A stretch of 64,000 nt of DNA from assembly GCF_000698145.1 (NCBI RefSeq), contig NZ_BAXB01000008.1:97119-161118 (forward strand). Direction: 5' to 3'. The stretch comes from Geomicrobium sp. JCM 19039 (GTDB lineage Bacteria > Bacillota > Bacilli > Bacillales > Marinococcaceae). The notes under the pieces are model-generated. The model searched no databases, was not told where the DNA came from, and was given only the letters and a program-made list of their open reading frames with translations. Within the stretch, counting starts at the first letter, position 1. The number at the start of each line of letters is the position of its first letter. This document shows, in pieces, positions 54,785 through 63,661 of the stretch. The translations under genes were made by a program, and so were the position numbers.

Positions 54785-55618
54785 TTGAATCTACAAAAAT
54801 TAGAGTACTTTCGTATGGTTGCCCGGGAAAAGAGTATTACTGGGGCGGCAACTAAGTTGTTTATTTCACAACCAGCGTTGACGAAACAAATAAAAAGTTT
54901 AGAAGCTGAATTAGGGTTTCCGCTACTCATTCGCTTTTCTTATGGAATTGAGCTAACGGAAAAAGGGCAGCAGTTTTTAAAAGACATTGAGCCCGGGCTT
55001 AATGAACTGCGCTTTGTGATGAATAAATACCGATCAGATCGGATCATTAATATGGGAAGTGACCCGTTTTTGACGACGTATTATTTCCCTGACTATGTGG
55101 ACCGGTTTGCCCGTCTGCATATTCACATGAAACACATCGAAGAAGATACGTTGGATTTATTGCCACTGATTAAGAAGGGTGAGATTGATGCAGCGATCGT
55201 TCAAGACCACGCCAATGAAGAAGGACTTTCATCGGCATGGTTGTTTGCTGAGGACTTTTATGTTGCATTCCCAACGAAGTACAAACCGGCCAAAGGTGCA
55301 CCCATTAACATGAAAGATTGCTTCGCTCACACCCAGCTCTTATCTGCTGCGGTTAGCCCTCTGTATAAAAAGATTCGTCAACTGATGAATGTTTACGAAC
55401 AGTCGCCTGAAATTATAGAAATGCCATACCACTCCTTAATGGGATTAGTCTCAAAAGGGTATGGTGTCTCGTATTTGCCAGCCATGGTTGTGAACAAAAT
55501 TGAATACAAAGGCGTCACTTTTTTACCGATTAAAGATACGCCGATACGAAGAGACATGTACCTTTATGCAAACAATGTTGAGACCTTGCAATCCCTCAAA
55601 AAACTGTTTGTAGACTAG
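54785..55618 (+). CDS. LysR-family transcriptional regulator
   Basis: 277 residues from TTG at 54785 after AGGAGG. The N-terminal helix-turn-helix reads LEYFRMVAREKSITGAATKL, FISQPALTKQIKSLEAELGF. The co-inducer domain follows with NMGSDPFLTTYYFPDYVD and YGVSYLPAMVV. It is divergent from the SMR pair over a short shared promoter region, the standard arrangement for LysR control of a neighbouring exporter. Confidence 0.9.
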   Translation: MNLQKLEYFRMVAREKSITGAATKLFISQPALTKQIKSLEAELGFPLLIRFSYGIELTEKGQQFLKDIEPGLNELRFVMNKYRSDRIINMGSDPFLTTYYFPDYVDRFARLHIHMKHIEEDTLDLLPLIKKGEIDAAIVQDHANEEGLSSAWLFAEDFYVAFPTKYKPAKGAPINMKDCFAHTQLLSAAVSPLYKKIRQLMNVYEQSPEIIEMPYHSLMGLVSKGYGVSYLPAMVVNKIEYKGVTFLPIKDTPIRRDMYLYANNVETLQSLKKLFVD

Positions 55619-55767
55619 TTTAGAGCAGGTCAACGTCGGTGAGAAATACATATTTGACTTTAGGTCATAACGTAAAGTTATGGTAGTGATATATAATTTT
55701 GAAAATTTCATCTGCGGTGTTATAATAGGAATAAAGTCTTTTTAGTTAGCGGAGGGAATGAAAACGA

Positions 55768-56076
55768 ATGGACCGAATAAAGCCGATCATTGGATCGCTT
55801 TTCTTCAAGATTCCTTTCTTGCTCATCACGTTCGTGTTTACCGTGCCCTTGTTTATGTTTGCAGGGTCGGGAATCATTGCTGAGGATTACGACAATACGT
55901 TTGAGTGGCGCGTGCGAGCGGAACTTGTTCCCTTTATCGTCATCTGGTTTGTCGGTGCGACGCTCATGCTATTTCGAGACGTGAAAGTGAGCGGAACAGG
56001 AACATTGTTTGTGTTATTTACACTTCTCTACAGTGTGTTCACGTTCGGTGGCATGTTGCTTGGATACTCGGAGTAG
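55768..56076 (+). CDS. Three-helix membrane protein, unknown function
   Basis: 102 residues after GCGGAGGG. Helices FKIPFLLITFVFTVPLFMFA, LVPFIVIWFVGATLMLFRDV and TLFVLFTLLYSVFTFGGMLL. No conserved motif is recognised. A promoter-like TATAAT lies near 55721-55726. It is monocistronic and followed by repeat copy D. Confidence 0.65.
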   Translation: MDRIKPIIGSLFFKIPFLLITFVFTVPLFMFAGSGIIAEDYDNTFEWRVRAELVPFIVIWFVGATLMLFRDVKVSGTGTLFVLFTLLYSVFTFGGMLLGYSE

Positions 56077-56282
56077 AAAAATGTGGGATTTGTTTCGGCT
56101 GAGGCATACTTGGGGGAACCCAGGATCTTGTTTCGGCAAGATAGTAGAGCGTAATCTCTTTGGTTCGTATACTGACATGGAGTGGTGCGTTGACCCAAAG
56201 GGAAGGGACGTATGTTGAAACACTCCCGGATGACGCTGGCAGTATAGAAGAAATTAACACAACCAATAACTGGGGAAATTCA

Positions 56283-56850
56283 CTATATGAGTTGAACGAA
56301 AGAAATGCACTGAATCCGATGACCGAGATCAGTCTTTACGGGCAAACGCCTACCGATCGTCTGTTACAGTTCATCTCACGTCGACAACTTCGTTATGACC
56401 GTCGTTCGTCACTGCAAGGGTTGCGGGTAACACGGAAAACGTTTGCCGAAGGTAAAAAGACGTGATTGCAGGTCATCACCTGGCACCAGCATGTGATGAC
56501 CTGTTACTTATGTGACAATTCAACCCTTTAACCGGGCACTTTCGGCCTCAACGGTCACATATATCGGGGTTTGTGACTGTTGACTCCGTTTATGTGCGCA
56601 TTCACGTTTAAAATGATGATTTTTCTTTCTCAAGTGTCACATAAATGAATATATGGGGCATTTGGACTTCTTTCCACACACTGAAGCGGCGAGGGAATGT
56701 CGCCCTTCTTTTCTGGAGTGTCAAGAAAACACGGTGAACGATTTTTAGCCACCGATGTTGCCCTTGTAATTTGCATGCAACCATCCACCAGCAGTGGAAA
56801 GCAATAACTAATTGTGCTTATAAGGAAAAGGTTTAGTTCATTTCATCTAG
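56283..56850 (+). repeat. Interspersed MITE-like element, copy D (568 bp)
   Basis: The left end CTATATGAGTTGAACGAAAG and right end TTAGTTCATTTCATCTAG form degraded terminal inverted repeats. The order of inner blocks is the same as copy B reversed: GTCACTGCAAGGGTTGCGGG, AAACGTTTGCCGAAGG, CACCTGGCACCAGCATGTGA, GGGCACTTTCGG, the GTCACA palindrome, GTGTCACATAAATG, TGGGGCATTTGGACTTC, then CACCGATGTTGCCCTTG and AGCAGTGGAAAGCAA. This is the longest full-length regular copy in the window. Confidence 0.85.
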
Positions 56851-57188
56851 CATTATTAGCCCATGTTCTACGGTAGCCTAGCTGTATTGCATATGATAGA
56901 GTGTATGTTATCACTGAAGTGAGGTGTATGCATGTTACTGGATGTTCAAAACTAATAAAGCGAATTGCATAGGGACAGATCGGAAATTGCTCCATAGACT
57001 TGGAGTTTAGTTTCGTATGCGCAATTATACGTCCCAACATTTATTAGTAGAGAACATCAGACCACATCGCCTTACTGTTCAAAAACGAACGTTAAGACCA
57101 TGCTGAGTTCAGCGTGGTCTTTTTTTATGAAACGACTGAGATGTTGTACATGTTCTCTAAGTTACGTTCACTTAGAGGAGAATTGAAA

Positions 57189-58395
57189 ATGGAAAACACA
57201 AACCCTTTATTACGCAACCGAACTTTTGTTTTGTTGTTATTTGCAGGATTTTTGACGATTGCTAGTTACAGCATGTTTATTACGACAACGACGTGGTATG
57301 TCGTGACCGATCTTGGGTCTGTTAGTCAGCTCGGGATCATCTTGATTGCGGCAACTGTTCCTCGATTGATCATGATGGTATTTGGCGGGGTGCTGGCCGA
57401 TACGTTTAAGAAAACGACAATTATGTTTAGCGCCAACGTAGCCAAGTGATCATTCTAGCTGTGATCTCATATGTTGTGGCACTAGATGGTATGACCTTTC
57501 TGTTATTGCTCGTATTGACGCTATTTTTCGGTACGATTGACGCGTTTTTTGGACCTGTAAAAACGTCAATGATTCCAAAAATCGTGACGAAAGAACAGAC
57601 GCAACGGGCAAACTCACTATTCCAAGGAACGGATCAAGTCGCTTTTATATTGGGTCCGCTCCTTGCCGGTGTTTCTATGGAGTTTGGAAATGTATCAACG
57701 AGCTACTCGGTTGCAACTGGATTGGTATTGCTGTCGACCGTGCTTGTTTTCCCACCGTTTATTAAAGAAGCTCCTGCTGAAAAACGAGTACAGCAGACGC
57801 CACTTCTTGATTTGAAAGAAGGGTTTCACTATGTGGTTCGATCGAACTTTTTATTAATCGGAATTGGCGTCTTAATTTCATACAATTTCTTTGTGATGGG
57901 CGCAATCATTGTAGCGATGCCTCTTGTCGTTGATTACTACGGTGGAACGCCGATAAACTTAAGCTATTTAGAAGTTAGTTTAGGCATTGGCATGGTGATC
58001 GCTCGGCCATCGCCGGGTTCGTCAAAATTAAAAACCGCGGAAAGCTCTCGATATATGGATTACTCGGAGCGGCTCTCGTCCTCCTCATTTTCAGCCAGTT
58101 TACCGACTTATTCTGGTTAACGATGATTGTCTTTTTCATTGGATTAGCGATGCCGATAGTGACCATTCCGTTTTTCACGAGTGTCCAAGAATCAACAGAC
58201 CCAAAGTTAATCGGGCGTGTAATGAGCCTCGTCTATTTAGCGATGAATGGATTTGATCCGATTGCTTACGGTGTCATTCCATGGCTCATCGAAGGTGGAT
58301 TATCGATTCAACATGTATTGCTCGCCTTTGCTGTTATTGCCATGCTCATGGGTGTAGTGGTCTTATTAAAAGGAAAGAGTTATCAGCGTGTATAA
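57189..58395 (+). pseudogene. MFS transporter (permease of the antibiotic-efflux type), two frameshifts
   Basis: ATG at 57189 after GAGGAG. The frame MENTNPLLRNRTFVLLLFAG to MFSANVAK stops at 57449; VIILAVISYVVALDGMTFLL continues in the next frame. Near 58003 the frame shifts again (GMVIA, then IAGFVKIKNRGKLSIYGLLG), ending LLKGKSYQRV at 58395. Joined, it is a 12-helix MFS protein closely similar in order and motifs to the one at 59862-61086, so the two are paralogues. Both carry DLGSxxxLGIILIAxTVPR and FKKTTIMFS. Confidence 0.82.
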
Positions 58396-58401
58396 AAGCG
58401 A

Positions 58402-58433
58402 AGAGCTTCGCTTAGATGAGGGAAGCTCTTTTT
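58402..58433. terminator. Intrinsic terminator
   Basis: AGAGCTTC and GAAGCTCT arms with a 12-base loop and TTTTT, between the converging MFS and SDR genes. Confidence 0.7.
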
Positions 58434-58445
58434 ATGGACAAGTGT

Positions 58446-59183
58446 TTAATGTAGGGTCATGCCCCCATCAACGATTAGCTCTGATCCTGTGCAATATGAA
58501 CTCTCATCCGATGCTAAAAAGGCAACGGCTTTAGCAATTTCGGTAGGTGTCCCCATTCTCCCGAGGGGAACGTCTTCGTATGAATCAGATGTGGACGTCG
58601 TCACTTTTGCCATGTCCGTGTCAATCGCTCCTGGATGAATCATGTTGACACGTATTCCTAAAGGCCCTAGTTCAGTCGCAGCTGCTTTTGACATCGCAAC
58701 AACCGCAGCTTTTGTTGAGGCATATGCAGAAGAGTGTGGAATTGGGGCAAAGGAAGAAACAGAAACATTGTTAATAATCGAGCCTTTTTGCTGCTGTTTC
58801 ATATGTGGAATTACCGCTTGCATCCCATGAAACACACCCATGAAATTCACCTTCATCATTTCATTGACGTGAGCGGTTGTCGTATCCATAAATGTCTCTC
58901 TTTTAAGTAAACCAGCGTTGTTCACGAGTGCATCAATGCGTCCGTAAGCGGCGATGACCTTTTCAGTAGCCGCTAACCAACTTTCTTCACTTGTAACGTC
59001 CAACTGTACAGCGAAAGTATTTCTATTCCCTAATTCACTTGTTACCTTTTCTGCGTCATGTAAATTCCGAGCAGAGACGGCAACGATTGCCCCATTCTCA
59101 TGAAGATATTGTACAATGGCTCGGCCTTGGCCACGGTTCGCGCCAGTAACAAAGATTACGTGATTGGTTAGGTTAGGCATCAT
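58446..59183 (-). CDS. Short-chain dehydrogenase/reductase (SDR)
   Basis: 245 residues after GGAGGAATAG (tandem ATGs). NAD(P) site VTGANRGQGRAIV, NNAG in LVNNAGLLKRE, catalytic Ser in INNVSVSSFAPIPHSSAY, YASTKAA giving Tyr and Lys, and the end YCTGSELIVDGGMTL. A classical FabG-like SDR with an Asn-Ser-Tyr-Lys tetrad. The substrate is unknown. It sits between the two MFS paralogues and divergent from the AHSA1 gene. Confidence 0.9.
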   Translation of the reverse strand: MMPNLTNHVIFVTGANRGQGRAIVQYLHENGAIVAVSARNLHDAEKVTSELGNRNTFAVQLDVTSEESWLAATEKVIAAYGRIDALVNNAGLLKRETFMDTTTAHVNEMMKVNFMGVFHGMQAVIPHMKQQQKGSIINNVSVSSFAPIPHSSAYASTKAAVVAMSKAAATELGPLGIRVNMIHPGAIDTDMAKVTTSTSDSYEDVPLGRMGTPTEIAKAVAFLASDESSYCTGSELIVDGGMTLH

Positions 59184-59322
59184 CTATTCCTCCGAAGTTT
59201 GTATGTCATTGCTATAATGGGTATAACAATGATCGCTTATACGTTAATCGATCCGAGTGTATTCATCCAGACCTCGTCATACTTTAGCATGAATGACAGT
59301 GAATATTAAGGAGGATATGATA

Positions 59323-59796
59323 ATGGTAGATGGGAACGGAGAAAAACGAATCGATACAGCATCGAAGATCATCATGGCAGATGCAGAAACGATTTATCGA
59401 GCATTTTTAGATCCAGCATTATTCGCTTCATGGCTTCCACCTGAAGGGATGTCTGGTCAGGTCGACACCTTTGACGCTCAAGTAGGTGGGACGTACCGAA
59501 TGATCCTCACCTACGATCAAGCATCGTTCACTGGGAAGACGTCTGAAAATACAGATGTCTATCAAGGGAAATTTGTAGAATTGGTCCCGAATGAGCGTAT
59601 CGTACAAATCGTCATGTTTGAATCAACTGACCCAGCGTACAGTGGGGAGATGACACAGAAATGGCTCATTCAATCTCTCTCAGAAGGCACAAAGGTCACC
59701 GTCGTGTGCGAAGATGTTCCAAATGGAATCCGTAAAGAAGATCATCAAGTCGGGTTAACCTCAACATTAGAAAATTTAGCGAAGTTTGTTACGTGA
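59323..59796 (+). CDS. SRPBCC/AHSA1-family protein
   Basis: 157 residues from ATG at 59323, eight bases after AAGGAGG; the ATG at 59317 is too close. The START-like fold is seen from DTASKIIMADAETIYRAFLD, PALFASWLPPEGMSGQVDTF, GGTYRMILTYDQ and VELVPNERIVQIVMFES to the C-terminal helix LTSTLENLAKFV. Members bind small hydrophobic ligands or assist Hsp90; the ligand here is unknown. It is divergent from the SDR gene. Confidence 0.87.
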   Translation: MVDGNGEKRIDTASKIIMADAETIYRAFLDPALFASWLPPEGMSGQVDTFDAQVGGTYRMILTYDQASFTGKTSENTDVYQGKFVELVPNERIVQIVMFESTDPAYSGEMTQKWLIQSLSEGTKVTVVCEDVPNGIRKEDHQVGLTSTLENLAKFVT

Positions 59797-59820
59797 CCTT
59801 CTTGTAGCGAGTTAAAGAAA

Positions 59821-59857
59821 AAAAAGACGACAGGTCACATACACCTGTCGTCTTTTT
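59821..59857. terminator. Bidirectional intrinsic terminator
   Basis: AAAAAGACGACAGGT pairs perfectly with ACCTGTCGTCTTTTT around a 7-base loop. It serves the converging AHSA1 and MFS genes. Confidence 0.88.
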
Positions 59858-59861
59858 GAAA

Positions 59862-61086
59862 TTAGTATTCTGACGTGTAATTTCTGAATGTCTTGCCGCG
59901 CCAGAAGGTGATGATGGCAATGAACAAACCAATGAGTGAAAACGTTAAGATGACGAGTTGAATATCAATGCCTCGAGCGACGAGAAGTGTCACACCGGCA
60001 TAAGCAAGCGGGTCAAATCCATTCATCGCTAAGAAGACAATGCTCATCACCCGTCCCATGATGCGAGGATCGGTGTCTTCTTGTGCGGATGTAAAGAACG
60101 GAATGGCGACAAACGTCATTGAAAACCCTAACATAAACGCCAATCCTGTTAAGATGAATAAACTTGGAATCTGACTAAAGGCAAAGGCCACGAGTAACGT
60201 CGCAATTAATCCGAGCATCGATGTCAACCCCCGCCTGCGGATCTTCACTGTCCCGATAATAGCGGTACTCACGAGCATACCGATGGCGAGCGCGGATTCG
60301 ATGTAACTCAAGTTGATCGGAGAACCGCCGTACGTTTCAACTAAAATAGGAATAGCGATCGAGATTGAACCGAAAGCAAAGAAATTCAGTGTGATTAGAA
60401 TAAGAATTCCGGTGACGAGAAACCGGCTGGCTCGCACGTAGTTGAACCCTTCAATTAAATCTTTGAGTGGGGTTTGTTTTACTGTATTTTCGACTGGGCC
60501 TTCTTTTAAAGAACGGTGGGAACATGAAAAAGGCAGAACCTAACACGATGAGTGCTGTGACGGAATACCCTGTCGTAACGCCGCCAAACTCCATGACGCT
60601 TCCAGCGATAATCGGGCCGATGACGAAGCCGATTTGTCCTAACCCTTGGATGATCGCATTCGCTTGTTTGATCTGACTTTTGTCCACCAATTTAGGGATT
60701 AATGACGATCCTGCCGGTCCAGAAAATGCATCTAACGTTCCGAAAATAAACCCAATAATGAGAAGATACGTGAACGTGAGTTGATCGGCGTTGCTGAGAA
60801 GAAAGACGGCAACGATCAGAACGCCTTGAATGGAGCTCGTGCTAAACATAATCGTCGTTTTTTTGAATTTGTCAGCAATCACACCACCAAAAGCCATCAT
60901 GAGAATGCGGGGGACAGTAATGGCAATTAAGATGATGCCTAATGAGCCTGCCGAACCTAAATCGGATATAACAAACCACGTGGTCGTCATAAAGAACATA
61001 CTAAAACCAACGATGGCTAAAAGACTAGCGAAGAATAAGAAAACAAAAGCGCGATTTTTAAACAAAGTAGGTTTGGATTGATCCAT
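59862..61086 (-). pseudogene. MFS transporter under MerR control, frameshifted
   Basis: ATG at 61086 (MDQSKPTLFKNRAFVFLFFA) after AAAGGAAG. The frame runs through FVISDLGSAGSLGIILIAIT, FGTLDAFSGPAGSSLIPKL and TGYSVTALIVLG, then shifts near 60510. TVKQTPLKDLIEGFNYVRAS and the second half (FFTSAQEDTDPRIMGRVMSI, AMNGFDPLAYAG) lie in the next frame to 59862. The restored protein has about 408 residues with 12 helices. It is a paralogue of the gene at 57189 and is divergent from a MerR regulator with matched promoters, so it is a plausible drug-inducible exporter. Confidence 0.83.
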
Positions 61087-61118
61087 GAGTTTTCTTCCTT
61101 TCCTGTGGGAATACATTT

Positions 61119-61195
61119 ATCGTATTCTGTGACGTAACGTCGTACGCAAGTATGAAATTTTTTATTGATTGTGACGTTACGTAACAGGATACAAT
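61119..61195. promoter_or_regulatory. Divergent MerR-type promoters with 19-bp spacers
   Basis: Plus strand: TTGATT (61165-61170), a 19-bp spacer and TACAAT (61190-61195). Minus strand: TTGCGT (61149-61144), a 19-bp spacer and TACGAT (61124-61119). Both spacers share the core GACGTTACGT followed by ACAG, centred on a dyad. Over-long 19-bp spacers with an internal dyad are the hallmark of promoters activated by MerR-family proteins. Confidence 0.8.
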
Positions 61196-61216
61196 AAGAG
61201 GAAAGGAGTTGTGCAG

Positions 61217-61984
61217 ATGGAAGTGACAATCGGTCAGTTTGCGAAGTTAATGGATACAACGGTTCGAACGTTACGTTACTACGATAAAATGGAACTGCTA
61301 AGTCCGAAGAAGGTTAATGATTATGGACAGAAAGTATATACACGAGTCGAGTGGGAGCGTTATCAACAAATTACGATCTATAAACACCTCGGATTATCAT
61401 TAAAAGAAATGAAGGAACAAATGACAAACGGGGATGTCACGAATCGAGAATTGTTGCTCGTACAAAAAGCGTTCATGGAAAAGAAACAAGAAGAAATTAG
61501 CGAAACGCTAGATGTGATTGCTCGTATGGAACGGCTTTACAAAATCGAAGGGCAATCTGAAGAAGTATTGGATGAGTTTGCGTTCATTATGATGGATTTA
61601 TTTAGACGAGAAAAACGGCAAGTGAAAGTTTTGGAAGAACACTTCCAATCTGAGCAGCTGTTAACAGAACAACTTAGAATCATGAAAGATCCAGAGCTTC
61701 AAGCCAAGATGGACCGTGAAGTGTGGCGTTTACTACAAGCCATTCGTAAAGCTGTACGTCACCCGGACGATGTGCATCAAGAGAACGTCCAAGATATTTT
61801 AACAGATATGCACCGTCTGTTTCCGAGCAACAAACAGTTTTTTTCGATTGTAGAAAACGAAGATTTCCTTGCCAATTATAATCGTGACTTTAATAGTTAT
61901 TTTCCCGAGGATCTTGCTGACTATATGTATAAAGAAATGAAGGCGTATTATGAGGCAGTGAATAATTCATGCCCTCATAAATAG
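61217..61984 (+). CDS. MerR-family transcriptional activator (TipAL/multidrug type)
   Basis: 255 residues from ATG at 61217, AAAGGAG nine bases upstream. The N-terminal winged helix (VTIGQFAKLMDTTVRTLRYY, QKVYTRVEWERYQQITIYK) is followed by a long coiled coil and a C-terminal helical domain of about 130 residues that could bind drugs, as in TipA_S/BltR-like activators. It probably activates its own promoter and the divergent MFS gene. Its 3' end overlaps the end of the SDR remnant on the other strand. Confidence 0.88.
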   Translation: MEVTIGQFAKLMDTTVRTLRYYDKMELLSPKKVNDYGQKVYTRVEWERYQQITIYKHLGLSLKEMKEQMTNGDVTNRELLLVQKAFMEKKQEEISETLDVIARMERLYKIEGQSEEVLDEFAFIMMDLFRREKRQVKVLEEHFQSEQLLTEQLRIMKDPELQAKMDREVWRLLQAIRKAVRHPDDVHQENVQDILTDMHRLFPSNKQFFSIVENEDFLANYNRDFNSYFPEDLADYMYKEMKAYYEAVNNSCPHK

Positions 61985-62714
61985 ATCATTGAGCCCCGAG
62001 CCTCCATCGACGACAAATTCGGAACCTGTGGAGTAGAAGAGTCGTCACTCGCTAAGAAAACGACAAGGCCGCTCACTTCTTCTAATTTGCCTGCGCGTTT
62101 TAATGGGAAGCTACTTTCTAAATCGTCATTAATTAAATGTTCGGTCATGTCGGTGGCGATAAAGCTGGGTGTACGGAATTTACGCGAATATTAAACGCAC
62201 CTAGCTCGAGTGCTGCGGCTTTTGTCATTCCTCGACTAGCAAACTTCGATGCAGTGTACGCAAGTTTTTTGTTGGCACCGATGATTCCCGCTAGAGAAGA
62301 GATATTAATAATAGATCCACCAGTCTGTTTCATGCTTTCGGTGACTGCTTGCATACCATAAAACACCGAATGTTGGTTCACGCTAATCACTTTCAAGTAT
62401 TGCTCTTCAGAAACGTCTAAAAGGTCCTGTTCAGGTACATCGATACCGGCATTGTTCACGAGAATGTCTACGTTTCCGAACGTTGCCACCGTCTCCTTCA
62501 CAACTTCTTTCCAATCACTCGTGCTCGTCACATCATGCTTCATAAAGAGACTCTTTTCGCCTAGTTCTTGTTGTAGCTGTTTCCCCTCATCAACCAAAAT
62601 ATCTGTAAAGACGACCGACGCTCCTTCACTAATAAAGCGCTTCGTGTGAGCTGCACCCATGCCGCGTGCAGCACCCGTAATAATCGCTACTTTACCTTCT
62701 AACCTTCCCATCAT
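61967..62714 (-). pseudogene. Short-chain dehydrogenase/reductase, two frameshifts near the C-terminus
   Basis: ATG at 62714 after AGGAGGAAAG. The N-terminal part is complete: ITGAARGMGAAHTKRF, ILVNNAGIDV, INISSLAG and YTASKFAS (Tyr/Lys), to VNSVHP. There, at about 62160, the frame shifts: IATDMTEHLINDDLESSFPL and VSGLVVFLASDD follow in another frame, and a second shift near 62030 is needed to restore the standard YSTGSEFVVDGGSG ending. Only the last 70 residues are affected. It may be sequencing error or recent decay. Confidence 0.75.
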
Positions 62715-62807
62715 GATCTTTCCTCCTTCTGTTTCTATGATTTCACTTCTTTATATACCATAGATTTGAAAATTCTAAACAATTAAAAGGTCGAGGGGGA
62801 GAGACAA

Positions 62808-63422
62808 TCACTCCTTCAACGTATAAAACGAGTGAATGGCGACGAGCGATGCAAACGCGAGCAATCGGCGATTGGAGTCTAGCCCTTCAGTAATGTCAAT
62901 GATGTGTCCCCCGTTAGGGAATAAGGCCAATGATTCTTGGGGTACCCCGCCGACTCTAATTCTCATCCATTCCTCTCCTTCAACGCTCTGCAAACTAATC
63001 ACATCCCCGTAAAATCCTCCGTTCAACAGCGCAACGTATGTACCGTCTGGACTTTTTAGATGAATCTTCAAAAAGAGAAGTTCGTACCACCGGTATGTAA
63101 ACTTCGCTAACACATTTCCGCGGTCATCTTTTAAATAGAAAGGAGCGAGTCCGAACTTCTTTTCAATTGTGTACTGTTCGGTTTCAGATAGATGAAAGGA
63201 AAAGGTCATCCGCATCCAAATTCGTAAATTGACGATGCGTAATAAAGCAATGAAAATCATATTCTTTGGATTCACTTCTTCGGCATAAGCCATCCGTTTG
63301 CCTTTAACGGTAAAGAAATGGATGCCGTATCGCCAATGGGTTTCGCGCATCGCCATCACCCTCGAGCTCTCGAGTAACGGCTTTGACGAACGTTCCAAAT
63401 CCTCTTCGGAAATGGAAGCCAT
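62808..63422 (-). CDS. Uncharacterised protein, possibly LURP-one/tubby-like
   Basis: Up to 204 residues from ATG at 63422, where the ribosome site is poor (AAGGG directly adjoining), so the start is uncertain. The body is beta-rich: MTFSFHLSETEQYTIEKKFG, LAPFYLKDDRGNVLAKFTYR, HLKSPDGTYVALLNGGFYGD, with a final hydrophobic helix LLAFASLVAIHSFY. The series of strands ending in a hydrophobic helix recalls the tubby-like LURP-one fold, but this is only a resemblance. It follows the small membrane protein at 63443 by 20 bp. Confidence 0.6.
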   Translation of the reverse strand: MASISEEDLERSSKPLLESSRVMAMRETHWRYGIHFFTVKGKRMAYAEEVNPKNMIFIALLRIVNLRIWMRMTFSFHLSETEQYTIEKKFGLAPFYLKDDRGNVLAKFTYRWYELLFLKIHLKSPDGTYVALLNGGFYGDVISLQSVEGEEWMRIRVGGVPQESLALFPNGGHIIDITEGLDSNRRLLAFASLVAIHSFYTLKE

Positions 63423-63442
63423 CCCTTGTTTCGTTAAGTGCT

Positions 63443-63640
63443 TTAGCCAAAGTGCCCTGCATAAGACGCAATTACTCCCGAAATTGCAGAAGTAAATCCA
63501 GTCATCATCATGGTTTCAAGAAAGGGTGAACCAGAAAACAAATAGAGGAGCCACCCAGTCAAAAGGGACAATGCCACCATCACATGACCGATAATCAATG
63601 CACGACGAACCCGCCTTTTTTGTAAATCTTCGAAATTCAT
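63443..63640 (-). CDS. Small two-helix membrane protein, unknown function
   Basis: 65 residues from an ATG after AGGAGGCTCG. Basic N-terminus (NFEDLQKRRVRRALI), then helices IIGHVMVALSLLTGWLLYLF and MTGFTSAISGVIASYAGHF. It is the first gene of a pair with 62808-63422 and lies 22 bp from repeat copy E. Confidence 0.65.
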   Translation of the reverse strand: MNFEDLQKRRVRRALIIGHVMVALSLLTGWLLYLFSGSPFLETMMMTGFTSAISGVIASYAGHFG

Positions 63641-63661
63641 ATCGAGCCTCCTGCAGCCATT

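Noticed and set aside
56160..56465. 101-codon plus-strand ORF with the segment YVETLPDDAGSIEEINTT
   Set aside because: It runs straight into repeat copy D and has no ribosome site. Only the first 40 codons look protein-like, perhaps a remnant; not enough to call a gene.
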